This document shows, in pieces, positions 7,514 to 16,681 of a stretch of 62,340 bases of DNA (position 1 is the first letter of the stretch; every line of letters begins with the position of its first letter). Made by a program: the position numbers and the translations under genes. The notes beneath the pieces are model-generated. The model was given only the letters and a program-made list of their open reading frames with translations. It was not told the DNA's origin and did no database searches. Source of the DNA: CAWBRT01 sp050015355 (GTDB lineage: Bacteria; Acidobacteriota; Terriglobia; Terriglobales; Acidobacteriaceae); the NCBI GenBank assembly GCA_050015355.1, contig JBEKBO010000015.1, positions 1 to 62,340 of the forward strand, read 5' to 3'.

Positions 7514-8515
7514 CTAGTACAACCGGAAATTAACTTCCACGCTGATCTGTACGGCCACGGGCTTGCCATCCTTCATGGCCGGCTCGAACTTCCATTTGCG
7601 GACTGCTTCAATCGCCTTCTCATCCAGCCCCATGCCAAGTTTGCGCGTCACACGGACCTGCTGCGGAGCGCCGTTCGGGTCGACAACCATCCAAAGGACG
7701 ACTGTTCCCTGGTACTTCGCCTTGCGGGCTTCTTCCGAATACTCGGGATCCGGCGCATCGAGGGCGCGCGGAGCCGAAACCCCGTTGCCCACTCGGAAAA
7801 CGCCGCCGCCAATCCCACCGCCGCGGCCTTGCCCAACCCCAGGACCAGTTCCGACACCCACGCCACCGCCGCTGCCCGAACCTATTCCGCCTCCCGAACC
7901 GGTGCCGTTGGAAGCCGGTCCGCTGGGAAGCACGGCCTTCGGGTCACCAAAATTCATCGCGTTCATGGTCGGCAACTTTACCTGCGGCGGCATGACAACC
8001 GTCGGTTCCACCGCCAGTTTGGGATGGTCATTCCGCACGACCATCGCCGGTGGAGTGATCTGCTCCATCGCCGGCTTGGGCAGTTTGCCCTTCACAGCGG
8101 GAATCTTGTCATGGTCGCCACCGCCACCGCCGCCGCCAATGACATCATTCTTTTTCATTGAAATCGGAGGTAGATAATCGGAAACAGGCGGTGCGATTAA
8201 CGTGACCGTCTCGTGCACCTCTTGCTTGACGGCCTTCGCCCCGAGAATCGTGAGGGCAATCAGCCCACCGACAGCCAATGCATGCACCACGAGCGAGACC
8301 CAAGCGCCTTGCTTCTTGTAGTTGTATGCGCCCCAGATATCGCGAACCTTGACCGGACGCGACGTAAGTTGCAACGGCGGCAACTTCTCGGGGAAAAAGG
8401 TCTCTCGGATATTACTGAACAGGGATTCCCAAAGCGATTGATCGAAACTACCCCTGGGCAACAGGTCGAGTCTGCCGGTGTTAAGTATCGGCGCATTCAA
8501 AACGTCGTTCGCCAT
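7514..8515 (-). CDS. TonB-like energy transducer, C-terminal TonB domain
   Basis: A 333-residue protein with a cytoplasmic N-terminus (about 1-70), one membrane helix (72-93), a Pro/Val-rich periplasmic linker with a run of Gly (near 127-133) and a second long Gly/Ser tract (about 205-240), then a TonB C-terminal domain (about 255-333: PDPEYSEEARKAKYQGTVVL, VRKWKFEPAMKDGKPV). TonB proteins span the periplasm and pass proton-motive force from ExbBD to outer-membrane receptors. No exbB, exbD or receptor is adjacent. The cytoplasmic segment is longer than in classical TonB. A relative that only serves envelope integrity cannot be excluded. Confidence 0.85.
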   Translation of the reverse strand: MANDVLNAPILNTGRLDLLPRGSFDQSLWESLFSNIRETFFPEKLPPLQLTSRPVKVRDIWGAYNYKKQGAWVSLVVHALAVGGLIALTILGAKAVKQEVHETVTLIAPPVSDYLPPISMKKNDVIGGGGGGGDHDKIPAVKGKLPKPAMEQITPPAMVVRNDHPKLAVEPTVVMPPQVKLPTMNAMNFGDPKAVLPSGPASNGTGSGGGIGSGSGGGVGVGTGPGVGQGRGGGIGGGVFRVGNGVSAPRALDAPDPEYSEEARKAKYQGTVVLWMVVDPNGAPQQVRVTRKLGMGLDEKAIEAVRKWKFEPAMKDGKPVAVQISVEVNFRLY

Positions 8516-8728
8516 ATAAGCCGTCTTTGTCCCTCTCTCCGTTACCGGGGCCTTTGACTATCGGCTAGAAAGATGAGCACATCGGTCGCCAAGTTGCACG
8601 CGGGACTAAAATGCCCATTTGCTACGAAATGCGAGTTGCCGATCAACTCCGCGCGCTCGCGCTGAGTTTCCCATTCCAATCGTTAGATGCTGCTCTCCTG
8701 CTTTCGACGCCTGCGAAAATGAACGCTT
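8516..8728. other. Divergent spacer upstream of the TonB-like gene and ileS
   Basis: This is the first part of a 484-base divergent spacer (8516-8999). It must hold the minus-strand promoter of the TonB-like gene, but no hexamer pair stands out. The second part contains a short open frame, a clear promoter and the ileS leader, listed separately. Confidence 0.4.
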
Positions 8729-8872
8729 ATGAAATTTTTCCTGAACGCAGCAGGTCGATTTTCCTTGTTGTTGCGTTTCACCATAGTGCTATTCCTGATT
8801 CTGGGGCCCCGGATTGGACTCTCGCTTCCGGACCCCTATAATGAAGAATCGGCGCGAAGTTCCGCCGCTTGA
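8729..8872 (+). CDS. Possible 47-residue membrane peptide (doubtful)
   Basis: An ATG at 8729 opens a 47-codon frame with a basic N-terminus, one hydrophobic segment (residues about 11-28) and a polar tail. No ribosome-binding site precedes it, and its end overlaps the strong ileS promoter hexamers, so it may be chance. It is listed because the hydrophobic segment is signal-like. Confidence 0.2.
   Translation: MKFFLNAAGRFSLLLRFTIVLFLILGPRIGLSLPDPYNEESARSSAA
8814..8842 (+). promoter_or_regulatory. Sigma-70-type promoter for ileS-lspA
   Basis: TTGGAC (8814-8819) and a consensus TATAAT (8837-8842) are separated by 17 bases. Transcription should begin near 8849, leaving an untranslated leader of about 150 bases. 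The leader contains a small hairpin (GGTTC near 8938 pairing with GAACC near 8968), but no T-box specifier or TGG-ACC antiterminator sequence was found. Confidence 0.75.
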
Positions 8873-8999
8873 CTAATGTACTGGGCCTTCCCGGCTCCAT
8901 CGCGGCCCCCGTGAGGGCTTGCTGGTGGAAATCCAGGGTTCCGGTGAGCGTTGCGATGGCGCGAACCGGTAGAGCCCGGCCAGACGAGAAAGGACCGGA

Positions 9000-11852
9000 G
9001 TGCCGCTAGATCTCAAGTCGACCCTTAACCTGCCGAAAACCGAGTTCCCGATGAAGGCCAACCTGCCGCAGAATGAGCCCAAAATGCTCGCTCATTGGGA
9101 AAAAATCCATGTCTACGAGAAAATTCGTGAGTCACGGCGCGGCGCACCCATTTACGTCCTGCACGACGGCCCTCCTTACGCCAACGGCCCCATCCACCTT
9201 GGGCACGCGCTGAACAAATGCCTCAAGGATTTCATTGTCAAATCGCGCAACATGGCGGGTTTTGACGCACCGTATGTGCCTGGATGGGACTGCCACGGCC
9301 TGCCCATCGAGATTAAGGTCGACGAGTCACTCGGGCGCAAGAAGTTGCAAATGGACCCGCTGCAGGTGCGCCAGGCGTGCCGGAAATATGCCGAGAAATA
9401 TCTCGACTTGCAGCGCGAGCAGTTCAAACGCATCGGCGTCTTTGGCCGCTTCGAAGAGCCTTACTCGACCATGACCCCGCAATTCGAATCATGGGTGATT
9501 GCGAACTTCTACGCCTTCTTTGAGAAGGGCATGGTCTACAAGGGTCTGAAGCCCGTCTACTGGTGCATTCACGACGAGACCGCTCTGGCCGAAGCTGAAG
9601 TCGAATATGCCAACCACACCAGCCCTAGCGTCTGGGTTCGCTATGCGCTGACCAGTGACCCGGCCGCGATCGATCCGGCACTGACCGGGAAAAAGGTCGC
9701 GACCATTATCTGGACGACTACCCCATGGACGCTGCCGGCCTCCATGGCCGTCGCCTACAACCCGCGGGAAGAGTACGTCGCGATTGCGAGCGGCGAGTGG
9801 GTGTACATTGTTGCCCGCAAGCTTGCCGAGGAAACCGCCCGCAAGTGCCAACTGGGCGAGCTGCTTTCCATTGCCAGTTTTCCCGGTTCCAAACTTGAGC
9901 GGGTAACCTTCGCGCATCCTTTTCTCGATCGCCAGGTCCTCGGCGTGCTGGCTGACTATGTGACCATGGACCAGGGAACCGGTGCGGTTCACACTGCTCC
10001 CTCTCACGGCGCCGACGACTTCTATACCGGAGTCGAGTACGGCATTGACCAGACATGCAACGTCGACGGCTCCGGCCACCTGCTCCACGGATTGCCCGAG
10101 TATGACGGCATGACCGTTTTCAAAGCGAACGAACCGATCGTTCAACTGCTGAAGACGCGAGGCGCGCTGCTTGGCCGCGAGGACATCGAGCACTCCTACC
10201 CGCATTGCTGGCGCTGCCACAATCCAGTCATCTTCCGCGCCACCGAGCAGTGGTTCATCTCCATGGAGGGCAAGCTTAACCAAGGCACGCTGCGCAGCGT
10301 CTCGCTCGACGAGATCAAGAAGGTCAAGTGGGACCCGGCTTGGGGCGAAGAGCGCATCTCCAACATGATCGCCACGCGTCCGGATTGGTGCATCTCGCGC
10401 CAGCGCGTCTGGGGTGTCCCCATCGCCGTCTTTTTCTGCACGGGCTGTGGCGAAGTGTTGCAGTCGAAGGCGGCCAATCGCGCCGTAGTCGATCTGTTTG
10501 CTCGCGAGGGCACCGACTCGTGGTATCGCCTCCAGCCGAGCGAAATCCTGCCCGCCGGGACAAAATGCGCAAACTGTGGCGGCACTTCGTTCCGCAAGGA
10601 AATGGACATCATCGACGTCTGGTTCGAGTCCGGCTCAAGCCAGGCGGCCGTGCTGGGCCACACGCCGGACATGCCATGGCCCGCAGACGTTTACCTGGAG
10701 GGCGGCGATCAGCACCGGGGATGGTTCCATTCTTCCCTGCTCTGCGGCGTAGGGCTGCACCATGCGGCGCCCTACCGCGCCGTGGTGACCAATGGCTGGA
10801 CGCTCGACGAGCAAGGCCGGGCGATGTCGAAGTCGCTGGGCAATGTGGTTGACCCGGTCGATATCTGCAAACGGCTTGGGGCGGAAGTCGTGCGCCTCTG
10901 GGTGGCTTCGGTCGACTTCCGCGAGGACGTGCGCGCCTCGGAAACCCTGGTGCAGCGCGTGGCCGAGAACTACCGCAAAGTGCGCAACACCTTCCGCTAT
11001 CTGCTCAGCAATCTTCACGGCTTCGACCCCGTGCGCGACCTCGTGCCGTTTGAACAGATGGAACCGCTCGATCAATTCATGCTGCTGCGCACGGTCGACC
11101 TCGCCCGCGAACTGCGCGAGTGGTACGACCAGATGCTCTTTCACCGCATCTATCAGCGGCTGATTCAGTTCTGCGTCGTCGACCTGAGCGCGCTCTACAT
11201 GGCGGTGCTGAAGGATCGCCTCTACACCTTTCCGCGCACATCGCGCGAACGCAGGTCGGCGCAGACGGCGATGTGGCGAATCGCCGAGGCGCTGGCGCGC
11301 CTGGTCGCGCCCATCATGACTTTCACCGCGGATGAAGTTTGGCGGTTCTTGCCGGTGTTGAAGTCGCGCCCTGAAAGCGCGCATATGGCCTTGTTCCCGA
11401 ACGATCACGACATCACCGGCGAGATCCGGGATCGCGATGCCGCAGCAACTCTCCGTGGCGATTGGGAAACCTTGGTGGCGATTCGCGATGAAGTGAATAA
11501 GGCCATCGAGCAGGCTCGCAACGAGAAGGTCATCAACAGCGAACTGGAAGCCGCAATCGTCATCACCGCCCCCGCGGAATCGTACAAACTGCTGGAGCGC
11601 TATCGCGGCCACTTGAACGCCCTGTTTGTCGTCTCCTCGGTGGGGTTGAGGTTGGGCGAATCGACCGACGGAGCGGTTGCGCTTGCGGTGGAAATTCACC
11701 ACGCTCCCGGCCAGAAGTGCGACCGCTGCTGGAACTACTCGACGCACGTCGGCGAGGATCAGTCGTATCCAACCGTCTGCGACCGTTGCTCCGCCGCGCT
11801 TAAGGTCATCGAAAAGGAAAAGGAAGAGGAAAACGCGGGGGCAGCATCGTGA
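9000..11852 (+). CDS. ileS: Isoleucyl-tRNA synthetase
   Basis: A 950-residue class I aminoacyl-tRNA synthetase that charges tRNA-Ile with isoleucine in the cytoplasm. It has the HIGH motif as HLGH (66-69), a KMSKS motif ending MSKS (609-612) followed by LGNVVDP, the CP1 editing region (TTTPWTLPAS), and a C-terminal zinc finger with Cys907, 910, 927 and 930. This is the bacterial zinc-containing form. The GTG at 9000 is chosen because the product begins with the typical STLNLPKTEFPMKANL segment; ACCGGAG lies just upstream, with short spacing. It overlaps lspA by four bases (GTGA), the common ileS-lspA pairing. Confidence 0.98.
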   Translation: MPLDLKSTLNLPKTEFPMKANLPQNEPKMLAHWEKIHVYEKIRESRRGAPIYVLHDGPPYANGPIHLGHALNKCLKDFIVKSRNMAGFDAPYVPGWDCHGLPIEIKVDESLGRKKLQMDPLQVRQACRKYAEKYLDLQREQFKRIGVFGRFEEPYSTMTPQFESWVIANFYAFFEKGMVYKGLKPVYWCIHDETALAEAEVEYANHTSPSVWVRYALTSDPAAIDPALTGKKVATIIWTTTPWTLPASMAVAYNPREEYVAIASGEWVYIVARKLAEETARKCQLGELLSIASFPGSKLERVTFAHPFLDRQVLGVLADYVTMDQGTGAVHTAPSHGADDFYTGVEYGIDQTCNVDGSGHLLHGLPEYDGMTVFKANEPIVQLLKTRGALLGREDIEHSYPHCWRCHNPVIFRATEQWFISMEGKLNQGTLRSVSLDEIKKVKWDPAWGEERISNMIATRPDWCISRQRVWGVPIAVFFCTGCGEVLQSKAANRAVVDLFAREGTDSWYRLQPSEILPAGTKCANCGGTSFRKEMDIIDVWFESGSSQAAVLGHTPDMPWPADVYLEGGDQHRGWFHSSLLCGVGLHHAAPYRAVVTNGWTLDEQGRAMSKSLGNVVDPVDICKRLGAEVVRLWVASVDFREDVRASETLVQRVAENYRKVRNTFRYLLSNLHGFDPVRDLVPFEQMEPLDQFMLLRTVDLARELREWYDQMLFHRIYQRLIQFCVVDLSALYMAVLKDRLYTFPRTSRERRSAQTAMWRIAEALARLVAPIMTFTADEVWRFLPVLKSRPESAHMALFPNDHDITGEIRDRDAAATLRGDWETLVAIRDEVNKAIEQARNEKVINSELEAAIVITAPAESYKLLERYRGHLNALFVVSSVGLRLGESTDGAVALAVEIHHAPGQKCDRCWNYSTHVGEDQSYPTVCDRCSAALKVIEKEKEEENAGAAS

Positions 11853-12355
11853 CAGGCCGCCCGTATCGCCTGTACCAGTTTCTGATTGCCGCGCTCGTGG
11901 TTGTCGGCGACCGCGCTAGCAAGTGGCTGATTGCACGATCAATTCCGCTGAACGGCTCCGGCATCCAGGTGATCCCGCGCCTTTTCCGCATCACTCACGT
12001 CGAGAATCGGGGGGCGGCTTTCGGGCTTTTCGCCGAGTCGCCGGCGGCGTGGAAGACTTCGCTGCTGGTAGTGCTGTCGCTGCTGGCGATGGCCGTCATC
12101 ACCTATCTGCTGTGGAAGTCGGATCACGCCCTCGACTCAACCGCAATCGGGCTATCGCTGATTCTGGGCGGAGCGGCCGGCAACTTATGGGATCGCCTGG
12201 TGCACGGCCGAGTGGTCGATTTTCTGCATTTTTATATCGGCGAACACATCTGGCCCGATTTCAACGTTGCCGATAGCGCCATCGTAGTCGGCGCCATTCT
12301 GCTCATGGCCGATATCGTATTTCCCCAGCCGCACCCAGGCAAGATCGCTTCGTGA
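11849..12355 (+). CDS. lspA: Lipoprotein signal peptidase (signal peptidase II)
   Basis: A 168-residue, four-helix inner-membrane aspartyl protease that cleaves the signal peptide from lipidated prolipoproteins. Family motifs are present: ENRGAAFGLF (52-61), GGAAGNLWDRL ahead of VVDF with Asp124, and FNVADS with Asp142. These two Asp are the expected catalytic pair. The GTG start overlaps the ileS stop, so translation is coupled. Length is normal for the family. Confidence 0.97.
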   Translation: MTGRPYRLYQFLIAALVVVGDRASKWLIARSIPLNGSGIQVIPRLFRITHVENRGAAFGLFAESPAAWKTSLLVVLSLLAMAVITYLLWKSDHALDSTAIGLSLILGGAAGNLWDRLVHGRVVDFLHFYIGEHIWPDFNVADSAIVVGAILLMADIVFPQPHPGKIAS

Positions 12356-12400
12356 AGGCCGGCTTCAGCGTTGGGCAAGCCCTTGTATGGACGGAGATGT

Positions 12401-12856
12401 ATGAGCTGGATCGATCAAGATAACGAAGGCAGCCGCGGGCTCAGACAGTCTGGAGAAGAAGAGGTGGCGCGCCACCTGCGCTGGATGTGCTGTAGCGGAG
12501 TGCTCACGCTGTCCGTAGCAATCGTCGCGGTAGTGACCGCCACCGCCAGGAGCTTCTTTTATTTCGTTATCCCATTCGTCGTCTCCTGCTTCTTCACTTG
12601 CAGGCAGTGGATGGAATGGCGACGCGCGAAACGTTGGCTGGCGGCCGCGCCGGAAGCCGATGCGGAGAGCAGCCCCGAAGCAGCCGAAGTCGTGATTTTC
12701 CGCTGTTCTTTTTGCGGCAAATATCAAGAAGATGTGACGCACTTGATCTCCTCGCCACAGGGCACAGGGGTAGCGCCCGCTCATATTTGCGATAAGTGCG
12801 TCGAGGTGTGTAACTCAATCCTCGCGGATATCCGTAGCGGCAAGGTCAAAGTGTAG
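12401..12856 (+). CDS. Membrane-anchored protein with a ClpX-type C4 zinc finger
   Basis: A 151-residue protein. Residues 33-48 and 52-67 are hydrophobic and probably form a membrane hairpin. The C-terminal part (101-140) closely follows the zinc-binding domain of ClpX: Cys102 and Cys105 in RCSFCGK, then Cys130 and Cys133 in HICDKCVEVCNSI. There is no AAA+ ATPase part. In ClpX this domain dimerises and binds adaptors or substrates, so a role as a membrane-located adaptor is conceivable but is inference. The start is ATG at 12401 (GGAG 4 bases upstream, short spacing); a TTG at 12371 is the alternative. It follows lspA by 45 bases and may be in the same operon. Confidence 0.7.
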   Translation: MSWIDQDNEGSRGLRQSGEEEVARHLRWMCCSGVLTLSVAIVAVVTATARSFFYFVIPFVVSCFFTCRQWMEWRRAKRWLAAAPEADAESSPEAAEVVIFRCSFCGKYQEDVTHLISSPQGTGVAPAHICDKCVEVCNSILADIRSGKVKV

Positions 12857-12861
12857 CGCGG

Positions 12862-15219
12862 TTACTGCGGATACAGCCTGCGGTAAATCCTCGCGTTGCG
12901 CATAATCGACTGCACATACTCGCGCGTCTCGGTAAACGGAATCGACTCGACGAACTCCGCTACGTCGCGGTAGTTGCCCGCGCTGAGCCAGTCTTCGACG
13001 CGGTTGGGGCCGGCGTTATAGGCGGCCAATGCGTACTCCACCTGGCCGTTATAGTGTTCAACCATATCGCGGAAATAGCGCGTTCCGAGCTGCAGGTTGA
13101 TGTTCGGAACCAGTAGCGTCTCCGTCCGGAAACCGCGGATGCGCAGTTCTTTGGCGGTTTTCTTGCCTGTGATGGGCAGCAATTGCATCAGGCCAAAGGC
13201 GTTCGCCCGCGAAACCGCGCCAGGATTGAACTCCGACTCCTGCCGTATGAGCGCCGCCACCAGGTAAGGATCGAGTTGGTTCTCCATGGCGAAGCGGCGG
13301 ACGTCCGTCCAGTACGGCCGGGGGAACAAGTAATCCCAGTAGGGCCGGGGAAGCACGGAAATATCAATTGCAAAGTAGCTGGGCACAGCCGATTTCATGA
13401 AGCGAAGAGCCCGATGATCCTGGCCCCCTTCGCGATAGATGCGGGCGATTTCCAGCGTTGCCCAGTTCGCCCCCTTGCCACCATCGGACGCCCGCAATTC
13501 CTTGATGGCGAAGTCGGTCATTCCGGCGTTTTCCAAAAGCTTGCTCTTTTCCACGCGCAACGCATCCCCCGGTATGTTGGTCAGCGCCGCGGCTGCACTC
13601 AGTGGCGCGAGCGGAGGAATGGTGTCGAGAAGCGGATCGTGTGCCGCGGGTGAAACCGCGATTTTCGCCAGCCTCTCTGTCGCCAGATGGCCGTAATAAT
13701 AGTTGCGGTAACGTTCCGCGACCTTCGCATACCACGCCCGGGCCAAAGGCAAATCGCTCTGCTCTTCCGCGATTCGTCCGCGCCAGTAGACTGCGGCGGC
13801 GGTCTCCAGCGAAGCCGGATAACTCTGCACGTGTTGCGTAAATTCTTTTTTCGCCTCTTCCGTCCGTCCCTGTCGATAGGTCAGCCAAGCCGCTTTCCAG
13901 TGTGCGTAAGAGGCCCTGCCGCTGCCCGGAAAACGTTCGTGCGCCTCGCGGTAGTAATCGATGGCGTGATCGTAATCCTTCTTCAGCAGGTATAGATTCC
14001 CAGCCGAAATCAGCGCCGATTGAAACCATGGGCTGGTGGGCGCCGATTGCCGAAACTGTGAGAGATAGTTCAGCAGGTCGCCCTCGTTGCCTTCCGTGCG
14101 GGCGATTTCCACCAGCTCGTAAAGCCGCTGCGCGTTGGCTTCTCCCGTCGTCTGTGCGTGCTGCAGCAAGTCGCGCCCTTCGCGCGCGCCGCCTTTGCCG
14201 CTGTGACGCAGTGCATTGCCCAGCCCCACTTCGATCTCGCCGCGCTCCGCCGGCGGAGCCATAGCCAGCAACTGCCGGTACTCGCGTGCGGCGTCCGGCC
14301 AGCGATTTCCCTGTGCCAGCAGCGCTGCGTGCATCTTGAGGTCGCCATAGCTGCCGGTCAGGCTCGACCCCTTCGCAATCAGTTCGGCGCCAGCCTGCTC
14401 GGCTTCAGGGCTGAGCGGCATGGTCAGGTAGAGATGGCGCAGAATCTCCATTCCCTTCGCCGGATTGCCGCTGTTCAGGTAGGCATGTCCGAGCGCAAGC
14501 TCGGCATCGGCCCGCGTGGGCGCACGATTCGCCTCCAGGAAGTTGACCGCCTCCAACGCCCGGCCCGAAGCCACCAGCGCTTCGCCATAGATCGCTCTGG
14601 CGTCATTGAGGAAAATCGAATCCGCGCAGTCTTTCGAAAAGTTCTTGAGGGTTGCAACTACCTTATCGCTCTGTCCGCTGCCGCCATAAGCCAACGCCTC
14701 AAAGTACCGGACGTAATCGGCCAGTTCGCCGGCGTACGGTCTTGCCTTTTCCAAAGGCGCAATTGCCTTGGCGTATTCACGGTCCAGGATGTACGCGTAA
14801 CCGATCGCCAGCCACGCCATGCCTCCCGCATCCGTGCCGGCATGCTGCCGCGCATACTTCTCCACCCCGGCATAGGCAGCCGGAGTGCGTGCCTCGATCA
14901 ACTGATGGGCCATCGGCTTCAACGTTGCCGAAGCCACGAATGCGCGCGTCATGCGCTTGATGCGCGCCGAGTTTGCCCGTTGTTTGGCCGTCGTCTTGTG
15001 AGCGCTCTTGGCCGGCGCGGCGCGCTTGGATGCCGCAGCCTTCTTCTGGCTTGTGCTTTTCTTTTGGCTGGTGGAAGGTTTGTTTGCAGCCGCTTTGCCG
15101 CTGGCGTCGCTCTTTTTCGCCGGAGAAGCCTTTTCAGCTCCGTCTTGTGACCAACCGGAAACCGCGCTAAGTAAAGCCGAGAGAAGCAGGCACAGAGACA
15201 AAAATCGCTTGCACATCAC
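12862..15219 (-). CDS. slt: Soluble lytic murein transglycosylase (GH23) with TPR-like helices
   Basis: A 785-residue exported protein. The signal peptide spans 1-24 and lacks a lipobox. It is followed by a Lys/Ala/Ser-rich tract (about 30-85), a long superhelical region of TPR-type repeats (about 90-600), and a C-terminal SLT domain (about 630-775). The SLT domain shows the catalytic Glu661 in IRQESEFNP, then AFGLMQLLP and the ALAAYNAGPNRVEDWL motif. Such enzymes cleave the MurNAc-GlcNAc bond of peptidoglycan with formation of 1,6-anhydroMurNAc. It ends 5 bases from the convergent zinc-finger gene. The basic tract is longer than usual and may bind the wall. Confidence 0.92.
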   Translation of the reverse strand: MMCKRFLSLCLLLSALLSAVSGWSQDGAEKASPAKKSDASGKAAANKPSTSQKKSTSQKKAAASKRAAPAKSAHKTTAKQRANSARIKRMTRAFVASATLKPMAHQLIEARTPAAYAGVEKYARQHAGTDAGGMAWLAIGYAYILDREYAKAIAPLEKARPYAGELADYVRYFEALAYGGSGQSDKVVATLKNFSKDCADSIFLNDARAIYGEALVASGRALEAVNFLEANRAPTRADAELALGHAYLNSGNPAKGMEILRHLYLTMPLSPEAEQAGAELIAKGSSLTGSYGDLKMHAALLAQGNRWPDAAREYRQLLAMAPPAERGEIEVGLGNALRHSGKGGAREGRDLLQHAQTTGEANAQRLYELVEIARTEGNEGDLLNYLSQFRQSAPTSPWFQSALISAGNLYLLKKDYDHAIDYYREAHERFPGSGRASYAHWKAAWLTYRQGRTEEAKKEFTQHVQSYPASLETAAAVYWRGRIAEEQSDLPLARAWYAKVAERYRNYYYGHLATERLAKIAVSPAAHDPLLDTIPPLAPLSAAAALTNIPGDALRVEKSKLLENAGMTDFAIKELRASDGGKGANWATLEIARIYREGGQDHRALRFMKSAVPSYFAIDISVLPRPYWDYLFPRPYWTDVRRFAMENQLDPYLVAALIRQESEFNPGAVSRANAFGLMQLLPITGKKTAKELRIRGFRTETLLVPNINLQLGTRYFRDMVEHYNGQVEYALAAYNAGPNRVEDWLSAGNYRDVAEFVESIPFTETREYVQSIMRNARIYRRLYPQ

Positions 15220-15252
15220 TATTGGGTTCTCTTTGAGTCCGTACTATCCAGT

Positions 15253-16356
15253 TTAACCCGGAAAGCCGCTGCCTAGTAGCGTGCGATCGTTACTAGCGAG
15301 GATACGCACCAGTTCTTCGGCAAAATAATCCGCATCGCGAATCACTTCACCGTAGCGTTTCTGGTACGCCGCGCGGCTCTTCTCGATATCGGGCCGCAAG
15401 CGTTCGTACAAGTCTCGTTTCGACCGCCCTTCAGCCACCTTCACCTGGTTGTAAAGTTGGATCTCCTCCACCAGCAATTTGGCAAACCGCTTCGCCTTGG
15501 CACGCACGTCATCGCTTTGAGACGCACCCAGGGATGGCGTCACCGGCGGCGCTGGAGCAGGCGGCGTCACTGCGGGCGCCGCGGCGGCGGCGAAGCTCCT
15601 TGTGGCGACTGCGGCGGGCTGCGCCGCAACCACGGGATCAGCCACCGGAATGACTGTTGCCGGCGGTTCTGGCCGTGCAACCGCCACTGCCGGTGCGGGC
15701 CGCACAGGCTCCGAACTTGTTCCCGACTGCGTCGACTGAATCGCGCCCGACCCGGCTGGTTTGCGCAACGAAGCCGTTTCCACCGCTATGCAGGCAATTA
15801 AGCACATGGCCTGCACCACCTCGACCTGAACTACCGAGCTCGTCAAACCTCCGTCCGCATAGACGACTCCGGCCAGGCGGTCGCGAATCAACAATGGAAA
15901 GAGAACAATATCTCCTGGGCTGGCAGGCGCAGCAGACGCAAAGACATCGCCAATTTCCGAAGCTTGCAACTTGACCGGCTGGCGCTCCTTGCCGAGCCGT
16001 TCGATCACGCGATCAGCGGCGGGAATCGAGATGCGCGTAAATGCCGAAGCATCCCGCATTCCTCGCGACTGCCACCCTACAAAAAATCCGCCGCGCAGAA
16101 TCAGCAAGCCCGCGCGAGCGGCAAACGGCTGCGTACTCTGCAATAGCACACTGAGGATCTCGACCTGGTTGGCCGCCTGCAAAAGTCGTACCAGGTCGGA
16201 GGCAATGACGAATGCGACTTCATGCCCGGCGCGGGTGATTTCGGCTTCCAAAACCGGCTGCAGCTCTTCACCGATGCTTCGCCGCAGCTCCTCGCCCCAT
16301 TGCCTGACCAATCTGGAAGCCAGCTTTTCAGCCGCTTCCGAAAGATTCTCTTGCAC
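15253..16356 (-). CDS. Protein with GAF-like domain and conserved C-terminal helical domain
   Basis: A 367-residue cytoplasmic-looking protein. Residues about 1-55 are helical. A GAF-like sensor fold is plausible at 60-200 (VEILSVLLQSTQPFAARAGL, GDIVLFPLLIRDRLAGVVYADG). A low-complexity Ala/Pro/Val linker occupies about 205-285. The last 85 residues form a charged helical domain (KRFAKLLVEEIQLYNQVKV, YQKRYGEVIRDADYFAEELV). No catalytic output is visible. It lies just upstream of the transglycosylase on the same strand. A sensory or scaffold role is inferred only from the GAF resemblance. Confidence 0.6.
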   Translation of the reverse strand: MQENLSEAAEKLASRLVRQWGEELRRSIGEELQPVLEAEITRAGHEVAFVIASDLVRLLQAANQVEILSVLLQSTQPFAARAGLLILRGGFFVGWQSRGMRDASAFTRISIPAADRVIERLGKERQPVKLQASEIGDVFASAAPASPGDIVLFPLLIRDRLAGVVYADGGLTSSVVQVEVVQAMCLIACIAVETASLRKPAGSGAIQSTQSGTSSEPVRPAPAVAVARPEPPATVIPVADPVVAAQPAAVATRSFAAAAAPAVTPPAPAPPVTPSLGASQSDDVRAKAKRFAKLLVEEIQLYNQVKVAEGRSKRDLYERLRPDIEKSRAAYQKRYGEVIRDADYFAEELVRILASNDRTLLGSGFPG

Positions 16357-16681
16357 GTTGCTCTCCTGCTCTAGCCGGCTGCTGCAAAACCGTTTTGGCG
16401 GGCTTCGGCATCTTTTTCAGCGGCCTGCTAACCGCATGATTATAAGATTGCTTTGCCGCTAAACAAAGCCCTCAACTTTGGAAGGGATCAAACTTCATAC
16501 TTCCCGCCCTGGTTGAGCCTCGCCGGAATCGCCCGCTACGGTTAGAATGGCATGGAAGTGCGCCGAGGACCAGAGCCGAGAATCGCAGGCCTGCTTTCGG
16601 ACAGAACCAAGCCCGAACCTATACAATTGAATCAAGATTATGTTCGACTGCTGATCTGGAAATCTTTGAATCGGAAGAAGA
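16357..16681. other. Divergent spacer with an inverted repeat
   Basis: AGCCGGCTGCTG at about 16373 faces a matching CAGCGGCCTGCT ending near 16429, with A- and T-rich tracts inside. This is the same AGGCTGCTGAAA-type motif found at 3838 and 35476. No gene is supported in the spacer. The sigma-factor promoter must lie in its right half, but no clear hexamers were identified. Confidence 0.5.

Noticed and set aside
8850..8999. T-box or other riboswitch in the ileS leader
   Set aside because: No Stem I specifier pattern, no TGGNACCGCG-type antiterminator and no downstream terminator were found; only a small hairpin is visible.
10635..11747. A 370-codon frame antisense to ileS
   Set aside because: Same reason: no domain, and it is fully covered by ileS.
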